DNA of 64,000 nucleotides from Rehmannia glutinosa (taxonomy: Eukaryota; Streptophyta; Magnoliopsida; Lamiales; Orobanchaceae), in assembly GCA_016081115.2 (NCBI GenBank), contig CM071928.1:60271950-60335949 (forward strand). The letters are read 5' to 3'. Below, in pieces: positions 10,370 through 21,402 of the stretch. Made by a program: the position numbers and the translations under genes. How positions within the stretch are numbered: the first letter of the stretch is position 1; each line of letters starts with the position of its first letter. The notes beneath the pieces were generated by a model. It was not told the DNA's origin. It worked only from the letters and a program-made list of their open reading frames with translations, and ran no database searches.

Positions 10370-13300
10370 ATGGAGATGGAGATGGATGATGGTATAATTT
10401 CGCAGTCCGATGATGAGTTTGAAGACTTGCAGTCGCGCCGTTTCGACGACGGTTACAGCCTGAGCGCCGACGTCAGCGAGTCGGAGAGTTCGACTTCGAG
10501 TGCCGCCACCTTTTCTTCCGACCATCGTATGGCTTCGGCGTGGACGGCTTCGTCTCCGCTGGATTTAGCTTCCAGTTCCGAGAGTTTGCCGCTGCCTCCG
10601 ATTATGTTGCCGGTTGTGGGAGGTAGACACGTCATCTCTCCGGCAGAGAAGCCGGATAGAGATAAACCTGAGCCGCCTGAATTGACCGGTGAGTTTCCGG
10701 TTTCCCATTTGGGCGTAAAATCAATAGCACCTTTGGTTTTACATGATTTAATAGAGGAATCAATTTGTGATCATTTTTTCCATATTTCTGTTACATATTC
10801 TTTGAGAGAAAAAGGGCCTAAAAAAACAGTAACATGCTCATTAACCTGATAATGGTAAGTTAAACATGTTTTACAGTTTAGCTTGCAGCAAATTGTAGAG
10901 TATCAATATATTCGTTAATTAGTGGTTGCACATTGTTATTGACCATAATCAAGGAAATGAAAGCAATGGGGAAAAAAAAGGTAGACCTCCGATCTCGTGT
11001 TGAGGCGCTCAGACTTCGAAAGTGTTAAGTGCATACTATAAAACGAGAAGTATGATTTTGTTGAACACTAAAAAGACATTTTGATATTATTTTATTTCAG
11101 ATTTTAACGGTATTTCCTACTAAACAAGTGAATCTTAACCACTTTTTCTTTGGAGGCGACGAAACAACAATTTTCCCTTTTCGTTTTCCCCCCGGGTATA
11201 TTTTGTTTTCTTTTATTTGAGTGACCACTTTTCATCACTTACGTGTTAGTTTATTCAGTTGGAGGAATCATTTGAACTTGGGATTCCTGAGTTGAATAAC
11301 CTCTTAACTCTTAGGTATCTGTTAAAACCAAATGTTCCTTTTCCCCAATGAGCATGAGATGCCACTCTTTAGAAACAGAGAACAAGTTATTCTTTTATTT
11401 TCATATTGGATTTATAACTTCTGATTCGGATATTGTTTGTGTGAGTGCAGAGGCCGAACTAATGAAGGAACGTTTTGCAAAGTTGTTGCTAGGAGAGGAT
11501 ATGTCTGGTGGAGGGAAGGGAGTAAGTACGGCTCTGGCAATCTCCAATGCAATTACTAATCTTTCAGGTACCTATATATTTCACAAACTCGGTTCAACCT
11601 TCATTTGAACCTTTACTTTAGTTTGCATATAATTTTCTTGTCTTGATTATTTATACTTATAAATTCCCACATCATAATAAATTGACAGCTAGCGTTTTTG
11701 GAGAGCTCTGGAAGTTGGAGCCGTTGGCCCCACAGAAAAGGTCGATGTGGCAGCGAGAGATGGAGTGGCTTTTGTGTGTCAGTGACTTAATTGTGGAGCT
11801 CGTTCCATCAGTTCAAGAATTTCCAGGTGGTGGGAGCTTTGAAATTATGGTGACTCAACAAAGATCCGACTTATATGTGAATCTTCCAGCACTTAAGAAA
11901 CTAGATGGAATGTTAATGAGCATCTTGGATGGGTTTTGTGACACTGAATTTTATTATGTTGATCGTGGGATAGTTGTTGCTAATGGGGAGCACATTGAAG
12001 CATATCCATGTTCACCATCTTCTCATAGGCCTTCCGTAAAACTCGAAGAAAAATGGTGGTTACCATTCCCAAAGGTTCCGGAAAATGGTTTGTCGGAGGA
12101 GACAAGAAAGCGATTGCAACAGTGCAAGGAGTGCACACAACAAATTTTCAAAGCTGCTGTGGCTATCAACAGCAGTGTGCTTTCGGAGATGGAAGTGCCA
12201 CAAATTTACTTGGAGAACTTGCCCAAGGTATGGGATTTCTGTAGTGCTTTTCAAAACTTAAACTCTGTTTTATGATGAATCAATGTTCAATGGACCTTCA
12301 GTTTTTAGTTGTGTCCTGTCTCGTACCTAGATCCTTTTGTACACATTTGATATAAATACCTTTTTTTCTAATTATTATCCAAATCTAGTAAAGGAAATGG
12401 ATGGACTTGAGAATGAATATTATCTTGGGATAATTACAAAAACCACCCTAAGGTTTGGGCTAATTACAAAAAGTCCCCTCAGGTTTGATTATATGTTAAA
12501 TTTAAGGAGGTAATTGTAGTATTTCTATAAATATCAGGGGGGTTTGGAAATGTTTTTTTGCTTATAAAAAGGAACATGAAAGACAAAATCAAACCTCAAG
12601 GGTTTTTTTGTAATTTTCAAAAACCTCTGGAGTTTTTTGCAATTAACCCAAACATCGGGGTTTTTTTTTTTTTGTGTAATTATCCCTATATCAATTATAT
12701 GTGGAATTTAAGTAGTAATGAGTTACATGGGTTTTTCTGGGGTTTTTCCAGCTCATGAGTATGTGATACAGACAGCACTATATTGATTGTTCATGTTTGG
12801 CTCATTTACTTGCAGAATATTTACTCTGCTTTCTTTGTGTGTCAAAATCCATGCCCCTTATGCCAATATTTTGTTTTTGTGTACTTTCTTGTGTTGAATC
12901 ATCAGGCTGATCTTTAAGCTTCTGTTGTTTACGTATTGAACTTCTGGTTTCTTTCAGAGTGAGAAGGCTTGTTTAGGCGAAACCCTCTACCGCTATATAA
13001 CTGCTGATCAGTTCTCCCTGACTGTCTTCTTGATTACCTGGATCTTTCATCAGAATATAGTACCTTGGAAATAGCAAATAGGATTGAGAGTGCCGTACAC
13101 TTTTGGAGGCTGAAATATCAAAAGAAAAAACTAAATCATGCGAAAACGGGTTCATTTTGGGGAAGCACTGTGAAGGGCCTTGTTTGTGATGCTGAAAAGA
13201 GTAAACACTTCGCACATCGAGCTGATACCCTCTTAAAGAACTTAAAGTTGCACTTTCCTGGCCTCCCTCAAACTGCTCTCGACACGAACAAGATTCAATA

Positions 13301-14139
13301 TAACAAGGTACAATTAGTAATGTTTCACTTTTTATAATTTGTGCTAATAAGGACTTCAAACCCTTTACATGGTGCATATGCTTTCCAGATTCATTCATTA
13401 GTATTTGGGATAATTATAAAACCTCCCCTGAGTTTCGGGCTAATTACAAAAAAAAAAAACAAAACCTTGAGGTTTGATTTCTTTTTTTTTTTGAAGGGAC
13501 CTTGAGGTTTGATTCCATCTTATTTTTCCCCCTTCATAAGCAAGAAAACATTTGAACAATCCCCCTCACTAAATGGAAATAAATCAAAATCTCAAGAGCC
13601 TTTTTGTAATTGTCAAAAACTTTTGGGTATCTTTTTTAGTAATTAGCCCAAACCTCAGCGTTTTTTTTTTAAATTATCGCATTGTATTTTATACTTGGCT
13701 GCCCCTTACACCTAAATTATCTGATTTTGCATCTAAGTACCAAGTAGTTTGTAAGTGATGACATATTGTATTTGTTTTCATGTAGGATGTTGGGCAGTCA
13801 ATTCTCGAAAGCTATTCCAGGGTGCTGGAGAGCTTAGCCTTCAACTTAACGGCAAGGATTGATGATCTTTTATACGTAGATGACGCCACCAAACGCCGTG
13901 CAATGGCAGAGTCAATATCAATGCTCAACCAGAGGAGATCAATGGGTGCTCATGATCTGCATAACCAATATTCTCCTAGTTCGTTATCCAACCAAAGCAC
14001 GAATTCGTCATCACTTACGGGATCTCCATTCCGTTACTCGGTCCCAGTAACTCAGCGGCCCAAGAGATTACGCCGTTCAGTAAGCCAATCTGTTACTCGC
14101 GATTCACTAGATATTGAGCTAGAAAATCTGACTTTGTGA
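10370..14139 (+). CDS. ROPGEF: Rop guanine nucleotide exchange factor (PRONE domain), five exons, one frameshift
   Basis: RopGEFs load GTP onto plant Rho (ROP) GTPases at the plasma membrane and act in polar growth, often under receptor-like kinases. Exons fitted by splice sites and phase are 10370-10688, 11451-11567, 11689-12227, 12958-13307 and 13786-14139, all with GT-AG introns. Exon 1 is the variable N-terminus (acidic, then Ser-rich). PRONE starts in exon 2 (AELMKERFAKLLLGEDMSGG) and continues through WQREMEWLLCVSD, RSDLYVNLPALKKLD, EKWWLPFPKVP, SEKACLGETLYRYIT, ANRIESAVHFWRLK and ILESYSRVLE. The C-tail is Ser/Arg-rich. Exon 4 is one base short of a whole number of codons: at the CCC run 13016-13018 a base is missing, so the frame hits TAG at 13072-13074 mid-PRONE although correct coding resumes in the next frame. 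With that base the product would be about 559 aa, normal for the family. Three in-frame ATGs open the gene; the first was taken. Either a null allele or a sequence error. Confidence 0.93.
12427..12686. mobile_element. MITE in RopGEF intron 3
   Basis: The ends GGGATAATTAC and GTAATTATCCC are inverted repeats, and inner parts (AGGTTTGGGCTAATTACAAA against the TTGCAATTAACCCAAAC side) also pair. The element sits wholly within intron 3, well away from the splice sites. No coding capacity; the target duplication is not clear. Confidence 0.7.
13407..13681. mobile_element. Second copy of the same MITE in RopGEF intron 4
   Basis: It starts GGGATAATTATAAAACC and ends with the pairing AAATTATCGC. It shares the GGGCTAATTACAAAA and TAATTAGCCCAAACCTCAG blocks with the intron 3 copy. 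It is more decayed, with long A and T runs. It is intronic and non-coding. Confidence 0.7.
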
Positions 14140-14523
14140 TATTTCAGAACAAAAGTTAAATCTGCTCTTGCATTATGCAAAGACAGTAGAAAAGTTAAAC
14201 CAGCACAGTGAGATAGGTAGGTTTGTAACATGGGCAGAGTCCAAAAGTCCAGATTGGAGGTCCATACTTTTAGTGGATCCAACTGTGGTAGCAACGCTAT
14301 TTACTATTTTAGCCCTTCCTTTCTCTTACCCGAACTTTGAATATCTGAAGGGACTCAAGGAGTTTGTAGGATGCATCAATTCAAGCTATTATTAGTCAAA
14401 CACAAACAATTTCACCCTGCAATCCATCAATGTGTTTGAAAATATAATAGATTCCTTTTATCTGTTGCCTATTGGAAATCTGTGATTCTGAAGAGTGACA
14501 TCACTTGATATACCAAGTTTATC
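14140..14523 (+). other. 3' untranslated region of the RopGEF gene
   Basis: No further coding follows the TGA at 14137-14139. AATATAATAG near 14440 could serve as a polyadenylation signal. Short open frames here are chance. Confidence 0.45.
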
Positions 14524-14927
14524 AGGGTGCGATTGGATATACTTTCATTTTGAAAATTTTCATTTTGCTAGAGAACAGTAGTGAAATAAATTTTGGGAGA
14601 AAAAATATGAATTTTGAGAGTGTGATTGGATGTGAGATGAAAAAGTAATGATGAAAGTTGATTTGATGTGAAAATAGTAAAATAATGATTAGATGTGATT
14701 GGTAGTTAGAAATGTGTGAGTGAATGAATAGTGAAATATGTGGGATAATGTGTAATAATGATTAGTTTTTTTGTGAAAAAATGTGTAGATGTGATTGGTG
14801 AAAGAAAAAGTGAAAGTGAGAGAATAGTATATTTTCTGAAAATTTTCATAAACAATCGCATGTTTGGTCAAAAGAAATTCTCTAGCAGAACGAAAATGGA
14901 TTTTCGCTCACATACAATCGCAGCCTC
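14524..14927. mobile_element. hAT-like MITE (about 404 bp)
   Basis: The ends AGGGTGCGATTG and, inverted, GAGGCTGCGATTG match closely. The flanks AGTTTATC (14516-14523) and AGTTATC (14928-14934) look like an 8-bp duplication with one base lost. The interior has repeated GTGATTGG words and pairs TTGAAAATTTTCATTTTG near the left with ATTTTCGCTC near the right. Non-coding. Confidence 0.65.
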
Positions 14928-15116
14928 AGTTATCAAGCCTCATCATCTGGCATAAATACTCCTGCTGAACTGTTTGCAAATTTCAACTGGGGTTAATTTT
15001 GTTCAGTTTCCTATCTTCCATCATTAGGTCCCTAAGATGTTTAGCAGGTTTATAATGAGTTCTAAAACATTGACTGAAACTTTCTATGAACATTTAGGAT
15101 TATACATGAGGTTTAG

Positions 15117-15330
15117 TCTAATTATTATAAAAATCCAAATATCTTTCAAAGTTACAAATATCTCGTTCAAAATTACAGATACCCCATTGACATTTGTTTC
15201 TATTTTACTAACTGTACCCTTAAAAGAGAGGTATTTGTTACGTAAATACAAATCTCAAAGTCGGGTGTTTGTAATGTCTTAAGTGGGTATTTGTAATATT
15301 AAAAGATAATTGGATTTTTTTGTAATTAGA
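15117..15330. mobile_element. Foldback MITE (about 214 bp)
   Basis: The left arm TCTAATTATTATAAAAATCC and the inverted right arm TCTAATTACAAAAAAATCC match with few changes. Pairing continues inward (ATATCTTTCAAAGTTACAAA against ATCTTTTAATATTACAAA). No target duplication was pinned down. Confidence 0.65.
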
Positions 15331-15479
15331 TAAAGATAGGTTTTGTAACTTACCGGAAAATTTATTCAAAACATTTGTCAGGCTATTAACTAGAATACAT
15401 ACGTATAGCAGTGTTAAGTAGCTTATAAGAGAAGAAAAAACCAATTGGGGGGTTGGGGGTGGGGGACAAAAGACATTAA

Positions 15480-16048
15480 GGGCCTGTTTGTTTATGTTTC
15501 CATGGTTCATTTCCAGTTTTTGGAGTTGGAAATAGAATTTTGAGAATTTATTGGTTTTCGTGTGGAAATTGGGATTGTGTTTGAATGAATTGAAATGTGT
15601 TTTATGTAGGGTTGGAAATGAGATTGTGTTTGGTTTGAGTAGTTTTGAAATATTATTTTATGTATATAATAATTGAAAAGTTGGTAGTGGTGGGGTCCAC
15701 TTCAATATTTTAATTTGAATATATAATATTATATTTATAAGATTATAGTTGGTGGGTCTCATTAGATAGTTATAATTTAAAAATAGTAATATTTTAAGTA
15801 GATAAAGTTGATAATGGTGGGTCCCACATATATAATTGGGTTAAAATATGAAAATAATGATTGATAAGTGATGTAGGGTAGTGTATATGTTTGAGAATAG
15901 AAATTATAGGTTTGAGATGTTTTATGTGAAAAATAGAAAATGAAAATGATGATTTCCATTGGAAATTTTATGAACAAACATGATTCCACTTTTATGTATA
16001 GTTAGAAACTGGAAAGAGGTCATTGGAAACATAAACAAACAAGGCCTA
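15480..16048. mobile_element. hAT-like element with GGCCTGTTTG-type ends
   Basis: The left end GGGCCTGTTTGTTTATGTTT and the right end, inverted, AGGCCTTGTTTGTTTATGTTT are near-identical and point inward. This terminus type is frequent in plant hAT MITEs. The interior has repeated GGTGGGTCC/GGTGGGTCT words. A clean 8-bp duplication was not found. Confidence 0.6.
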
Positions 16049-17098
16049 AATCACATAAGTTGGCTTTAATTGATTTTCCCAGAGATGATTAATTCCTCTC
16101 TCTATGGAAATGAAGCAACAGTTATTCTAGAATTTGGAGCGATTACTATCATCTTTCTTACTTATAACATGAATTAGAAATGTATTATGCCCCTTTCATG
16201 AACAAGCAATATTATAGTAGCAACGTTGAAGTTACATTAGAATGTGTTGGATTTTTTTTATAATCAAAATGGCTAGGCATTGACATTATTCCATGAGTTC
16301 TGAAGCCTTTGATGAGGAAAGTTATGGGCCTTGGAAGGAGTATTGGAAACGAACATTAATTGCAGTACTTTTACTGACAGAAGAGTGGTAAAAAAGGATG
16401 TAAGAATCCAGAATCCAGCATGGTAAAGTATTTCTAATTATGGATGATGTGGGCTAAGCCCGTCAGATCAATATATTCACCATGTAAATAAACAAATATT
16501 TCAGTACTTTTTTTCTTTTTTTGAAATAGAGTTTTAGTACTTTCACCCCTAAATCTTTTCAATGACTACCTCACTAAAATATAGCATTTTCTATTTGTTT
16601 TTGAGGAGGTCTTGTAGGAGACAATATCATTGATCTAAGTTCATGAGACGGATCTAAGAAACACAAAAATATAGAATTTTTTTATGAATTTGGGTTTGGA
16701 TTGAAATTCTATTTAAATATTAGATTCGTCTCATACAAGTTTTTCATATTTTTTAATCATAACTGCAGTCCTAATGTATATAAGATCCAACTCAGATAAA
16801 AAAGTATTAAAATAACAAAAACAAGGTGCATATTGACGAAGCGTTGCTCCCACAACCCACAATTCCACATAAATTTATTTCTTTGGTATGAATCAAGCAT
16901 CTATTTCTCAAACTAAAGCTCAATTTTTTCTCGCTTCAAACCATGCAAAACATAAATCGAATTAGGTTAATTTCGGTAAATACAAGAAATTTTATCAAAA
17001 GCTAAATTTGATTTTTGTACTTTGATTATCCTTTTTTGGTTTCCTCTTTACTTTTTCAACAAGTTCGCAAAATCAAAAGTAGCATAAAGATATATAAG
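16049..17098. other. Intergenic DNA
   Basis: No gene or clear element. A pair of TGAGACGGATCTAAG / TTAGATTCGTCTCA words at about 16646 and 16723 may be a degraded relative of the palindrome at 6232. The right edge ends in CTAAT, the target of the compound insertion that follows. Confidence 0.55.
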
Positions 17099-17103
17099 CT
17101 AAT

Positions 17104-17830
17104 TGTTGGAATTGGTCTTTGATAAATGGGGTGTTGACCCGATTTTGACCAATTAATTAAATGGTTTCCATTTGTGAAAAATGGAATTAAATTATTTGTA
17201 AAAATTCTACTAAGAGAGTAGATGAGAATAGCATTTGGAATTTCTCAAAACCGATTCCGGGTGAATGAGAAATTAATGCTAGAAGTTAGCCACTTAATAC
17301 AAATAAATGGTATGGAAAATGAAAAATGTGGGGGAGGAGAGATGCTCCATCCCACATAGGAAAAAGGAGGTAAAGTTGCACACTTTATTTATCCTAAGTT
17401 GGACAAATGGGTTTGGGCCCTTGGGGGCACCCAAGTTTTTAAAGGGAAGAGGACCTATATGCTTGTGGGTTTGGTCAAAGCACACACGCGCGCGCCGCCC
17501 GCCCGCGGGCCGTGGGCTTGGGCTTGGGCTTGGGCCCTTATTCTTTTTAGACCAAAAACCTTAAAAAATTATATATTTAATTAATTTTTGTAATTAATTA
17601 AATATATTTAATTAATTTTCGTAATGAATTAAAAGGGTTCAATCGAAATGTTTCGGCCACAAGACGCAGAGAGCACGGCCGTGCGGGCGGTCGTGCTACT
17701 GCCGAGAGTCTGCGCCTACACGCACGGGCGGCGACGCCTGCGCCCTGGGGTCGTGGCTGGGCCGTCTTGGGTTGCCGCTTCCCGCTCACGCGAAAAACGG
17801 CGGCGAAATTCTCCTGGTCTGACTTCAAGA
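17104..17830 (+). repeat. Copia 5' LTR, rearranged
   Basis: It matches the 3' LTR (31564 onward) closely for about 550 bp, through the purine-rich GGAGGAGAGATGC section and the AATTAATTAAAT repeats. After about 17640 it diverges: the GC-rich GCACGG-type section is altered and the distal half seen in the 3' LTR is absent, as is a recognisable primer-binding site. The LTR/gag boundary was probably deleted. Confidence 0.7.
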
Positions 17831-19115
17831 GACGACAATGAGAAGATGTTGTTCTACGTGACAACCTTTGGGGTCATCTCGTTTCGTGAAGGAGGAACCC
17901 CTACCGTTGGTGATGAAGAATCCGACAATGAACAGAGAACCGCCGGATGCTTGGCATAACAAAGATTTCCTTTGTCGGAATTATATTTTGAATGGACTAG
18001 ACGATACCTTGTACAACGCCTATAGTTCGTTGAATACGTCCAAAGAGTTGTGGGACTCTTTGGAGAAAAAGTATAAAACAGAAGATGCTTGGTGCAAAGA
18101 AATTTGTAGTCGGTAAATTTCTGGATTATAAGATGGTTGACACCGAGACGGTGATTAGCCAAGTACAAGAAATACATATCATACTTCACGACTTAGTATG
18201 CGAAGGGATGATTAAGTGAAGTCGTTCCAAGTGGCCGCGATTATCGAAAAATTGCCGCCTTCGTGGAAAGAGTTTAAGAACTATCTCAAGCACAAACGTA
18301 AAGAAATGGGGCTTGAGGATTTGATAGTTCGACTTCGGATTGAGGAAGACAACCGGGATTCCGAATGGAAATCGGCAAATGTGGAGGTATGATCATACTT
18401 TGTGGAACACCAGTGGAGTTTCTGTTGCATTTTTAAATGTAACAGAAGGTGTTGCCAAAAGTACTGTAAACACCAAAACCACATTTGCATGGGATGTTGT
18501 CGAAAGTGTTGTAACACTAAAGACAGACACCGTAACAAGTTGAATCTGAAGTCCTACTAAAGATGTGATAACATCAAAGGTTTCACAAAAGATAATGGAG
18601 TTGTTGAACTAAGGTCTGAAATCTGGTAGAACAAGATTCTAACTGGATTGTCAGGACAATGTTCTAACAAAATAAAATAGAGTGGCCAAGAGCCATGAAA
18701 GTTCTGGGTGACTTTGTGTTAAACAAAGATACCGGAAGTTGAAAGGGGAACTTGACTTTTAAGCAACCCACATAAAGGAGATTGCATTGAAATGTGGGGT
18801 GCTTTGGAAAAAGTAGAAGCGCCAAGGAAATAAATTCAAAGATTTATGATATAAGTGATGGCACGATCATTAGATCATGAAATGTTGTATTTATTAAAAG
18901 TGTCCTTTCGAGTAAAGGAAAGAGGTAAGTCTAGACATTTTTGTCGTAGACACAATACCGATAAGAAACTTGATTTCGAATGGGGTTATTTCGGTTGACT
19001 ACGTGAAGTCAAAGGAAAACCTTGATCCGCTTACAAAAGGCATAAATCGAGATCACCGTATAAACCGTTAAGGGAATGGGTTTAAAATCCACAACTTAAA
19101 GAATGTTCATAGCGG
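17831..19115 (+). pseudogene. Copia gag (UBN2-type) and RNase H remnants with pol deleted
   Basis: From about 17870 to 18370 the gag protein is readable across frames (DFLCRNYILNGLDDTLYNAY, SKELWDSLEKKYKTEDA, GKFLDYKMVDTE, then EKLPPSWKEFKNYLKHKRKE and EDLIVRLRIEEDN). The segment 18390-18690 is not assignable; it has repeated GTGTTG/AACACC words. From about 18930 a copia RNase H tail appears (GKSRH, the RHNT region, then ENLDPLTKG-like wording). Zinc knuckle, protease, integrase and reverse transcriptase are missing, so this copy cannot act alone. Several frameshifts are present. Confidence 0.82.
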
Positions 19116-19121
19116 TAACCC

Positions 19122-20653
19122 TGATAAGTGTGAATTTTGCATGTGTTTCGATGTGTATTTCGAGCTATAATGATAAGTAAACATGCATATACTCGCGTTA
19201 AATGTTACATATTCACTCCTTGTGGAAAAGATATTACACTTTGCTTATTTTGTAGGAATTTCATGATATTTGAAGCTAATTGAATAAGAATACGAGGAAA
19301 GCAAAGTGGAAACACGGAGAATTGAGTGGATATACGAGAAGTGAAGCCTAAAAGAGCGAAAGTTGAGCGTTCACGGAAGAAACAAACAGGGCACACGGGT
19401 TGGGCGTGCCTCAAGACACCACCCGTGCACCCCTGTATAAGGTTGATTGAAGCCGCAGATGGCATGGCACGGGTAGCCCATGCATGGCGCACCACCCGTG
19501 CGCCCTACAGAGAGTCGAGATATCTCACCGGAGTGGCGCACGGGTAGGCCGTGCTCGACGCACCACCCGTGCGCCCTACAGAGTTGGGGTATTCCAAGAG
19601 GGTGGCGCACGGGTAACCCGTGCGTGCGTGGCGCACCACCCGTGCGTCTGCTACTGAATCCCATTATCTCTTTGCATTAAGCCCTAAACATGATGGGGAG
19701 TATAAAAAGGCTTTTTGGGGGCACACAGGAGGAATCGAGACATATTTTTGGGATCTACAACACAAGACAAGGGTCTATTCTTGGAAGAAGACATCAAGGA
19801 GACAATCGGGTTGCATCGGAGCTTAAGGAACGGAGATATATCGAGAGATCGTCGACTTTCCTAAGTTTTTCTTGCTTCTCTTTTAGTTTCAATCTTTCAT
19901 TTTAGTTGTAATGGCTTTGAACAATTTGTTTATGAGTTGTTTAGAAATCATGTGTAGCTAAACTCTTGAGATTTCCGGTTTTGGAAGTAGATTAATGAAC
20001 TCTTGTTGGATGTTTTAATCTTAGTTGAAGTTATTATCTTAAAGCCTATTTGAGTATTTTGAGCTTATTCTTGTTTTATCACTTGATCAATGATTTAACT
20101 TGTTTGATATATTGATTCATAATTCGAGAGATGAGTTTCAATATTAGATCTTGAATACTCGACACAAATATTTGCATGAATCGAGAGGTTTGTAAATATT
20201 TGTGAGGATATTTGATCTTTTAAACTTTTGGGAGTTGAATGCTTCATGTTGAGTAGAGATGCTAGCATAAGTATTTCAATCTACATTTTATATGCATCTC
20301 GAGAGAGAGGATAAAATAGTTTTGTGATCGTCTTATAGGAATATTGATAATAACCTTGGCTTTGATTTAATCGGACAACAAGAGGATTATTAATCGAAAC
20401 CTTAACTCGGAAATCCATTCCATTATCTTGATACTTTTATCATTTGTATTATCTCAATCTTGTGTTTTAGTGATTTAAATTGTCTTAATCTCAATACAAC
20501 AATCATCAAATTTCGATCGTCTAAATAAAAATAAGACTATCTTGGTTCAATACTTAGCATATTAATTTATTAGTCTCCGTGGATACGACCTTGCTTACCC
20601 TATTCTATAAACTACACCGTACACTTGCGGTGAAGCTAAAAATAAGGCGAACA
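19122..20653 (+). repeat. Athila-like gypsy solo LTR inserted in the copia tail
   Basis: It starts TGATAAGTGTG and ends AAGGCGAACA; the second copy lies at 29514-31039. TAACCC lies on both sides (19116-19121 and 20654-20659), and deleting the LTR plus one copy rejoins the copia sequence, so this is a true solo LTR. The left third carries GC palindromes, then GAGTATAAAAAGGC (TATA box, about 19698). The right part is AT-rich with the conserved ending GATACGACCTTGCTTACCC. Confidence 0.9.
19395..19660. repeat. GC palindrome cluster in the Athila-like LTR
   Basis: Four units of about 75 bp each carry GCACGGGTNNCCNRTGC (a near-palindrome), then a short gap and GCACCACCCGTGCG. Units are separated by AGAG...TATCTCACCGGAGT-type spacers. 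The same cluster sits at 29785-30035 in the other LTR copy. GC content is far above the surroundings. Confidence 0.8.
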
Positions 20654-21402
20654 TAACCCAACCTTGTGAATTGGAGATCCCAAGACCTTGGTTCAATGGG
20701 ACAACTAAGTTATGAATGTTCAGCTGAACACTTGGAAAATGTGTTAACTCATTCTTGATACATCCAAGTGTATTTAAACCTGCTGAATGTGGTGAGGTTA
20801 AGTTTAAGACTTTTAATAATTCCTATACCGAAAGGTGGAGTATTGCAGGATACTCTTCAATAGGAAATCATCTATATAAGTGAGAAGTAATGGCCGCTTC
20901 AAACACTTATGAATCTAAGATATGGTCCAGGCCCGAAATGGACACAACGTGAGAACAACAAGTGTTAGAGTTGTTATTGTGTAAGTATTGTTGTCTCGGT
21001 TTACACAAACGGCTGAGTAGTTCAAGACATCGCGTCACTAAGCAGCTAGTAAATCTGATAGTATTTTACTAAGGAAGGTTCAAAGCCACAAGCTACCTAT
21101 CCTGATGCAATAACGATTCGCGAGACTTTCAAGCTTAATCAAGCATACACGCATGCATTAATTTCATTCATGTGGGGATTGTTGGAATTGGTCTTTGATA
21201 AATGGGGTGTTGACCCGATTTTGACCAATTAATTAAGTGGTTTCCATTTGTGAAAAATTGAATTAAATTATTTGTAAAAATTCTACTAAGAGAGTAGATG
21301 AGAATAGCATTTGGAATTTCTCAAAACCGATTCCGGGTGAATGAGAAATTAATACTAGAAGTTAGCCACTTAATACAATTAAATGGTATGGAAAATGAAA
21401 AA
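20654..21402 (+). repeat. Copia tail (20654-21181) and first ~220 bp of a copia LTR (21182-21402)
   Basis: The first part is the post-RNase H non-coding tail of the copia element ending in a purine tract (ATGTGGGGA). The LTR start TGTTGGAATTGG follows at 21182. The LTR breaks off at about 21402 after GGTATGGAAAATGAAAAA and the next base belongs to gypsy gag. The whole segment is repeated at 31040-31787, where the LTR continues normally. Confidence 0.88.

Noticed and set aside
10453..10635. Minus-strand frame inside RopGEF exon 1
   Set aside because: It is a shadow of the Ser-rich coding sequence on the plus strand.
17598..17864. Minus-strand open frame over the GC-rich part of the copia LTR
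   Set aside because: It is not conserved in the 3' LTR copy, lies across the LTR boundary and has no family features.
19395..19660. Regularly spaced GC palindromes considered as a CRISPR array
   Set aside because: This is a plant nuclear LTR. The units are inverted rather than direct repeats, the spacers are similar to one another, and no cas-type gene is present.
19326..19680. Several overlapping open frames on both strands in the LTR palindrome zones (also at 29596-30247, 38002-38322, 38851-39168, 47617-47910)
   Set aside because: They arise because GC-rich palindromes contain few stops in any frame. The translations are repeated Gly/Arg/Pro/His words without domains and change with every indel between copies.
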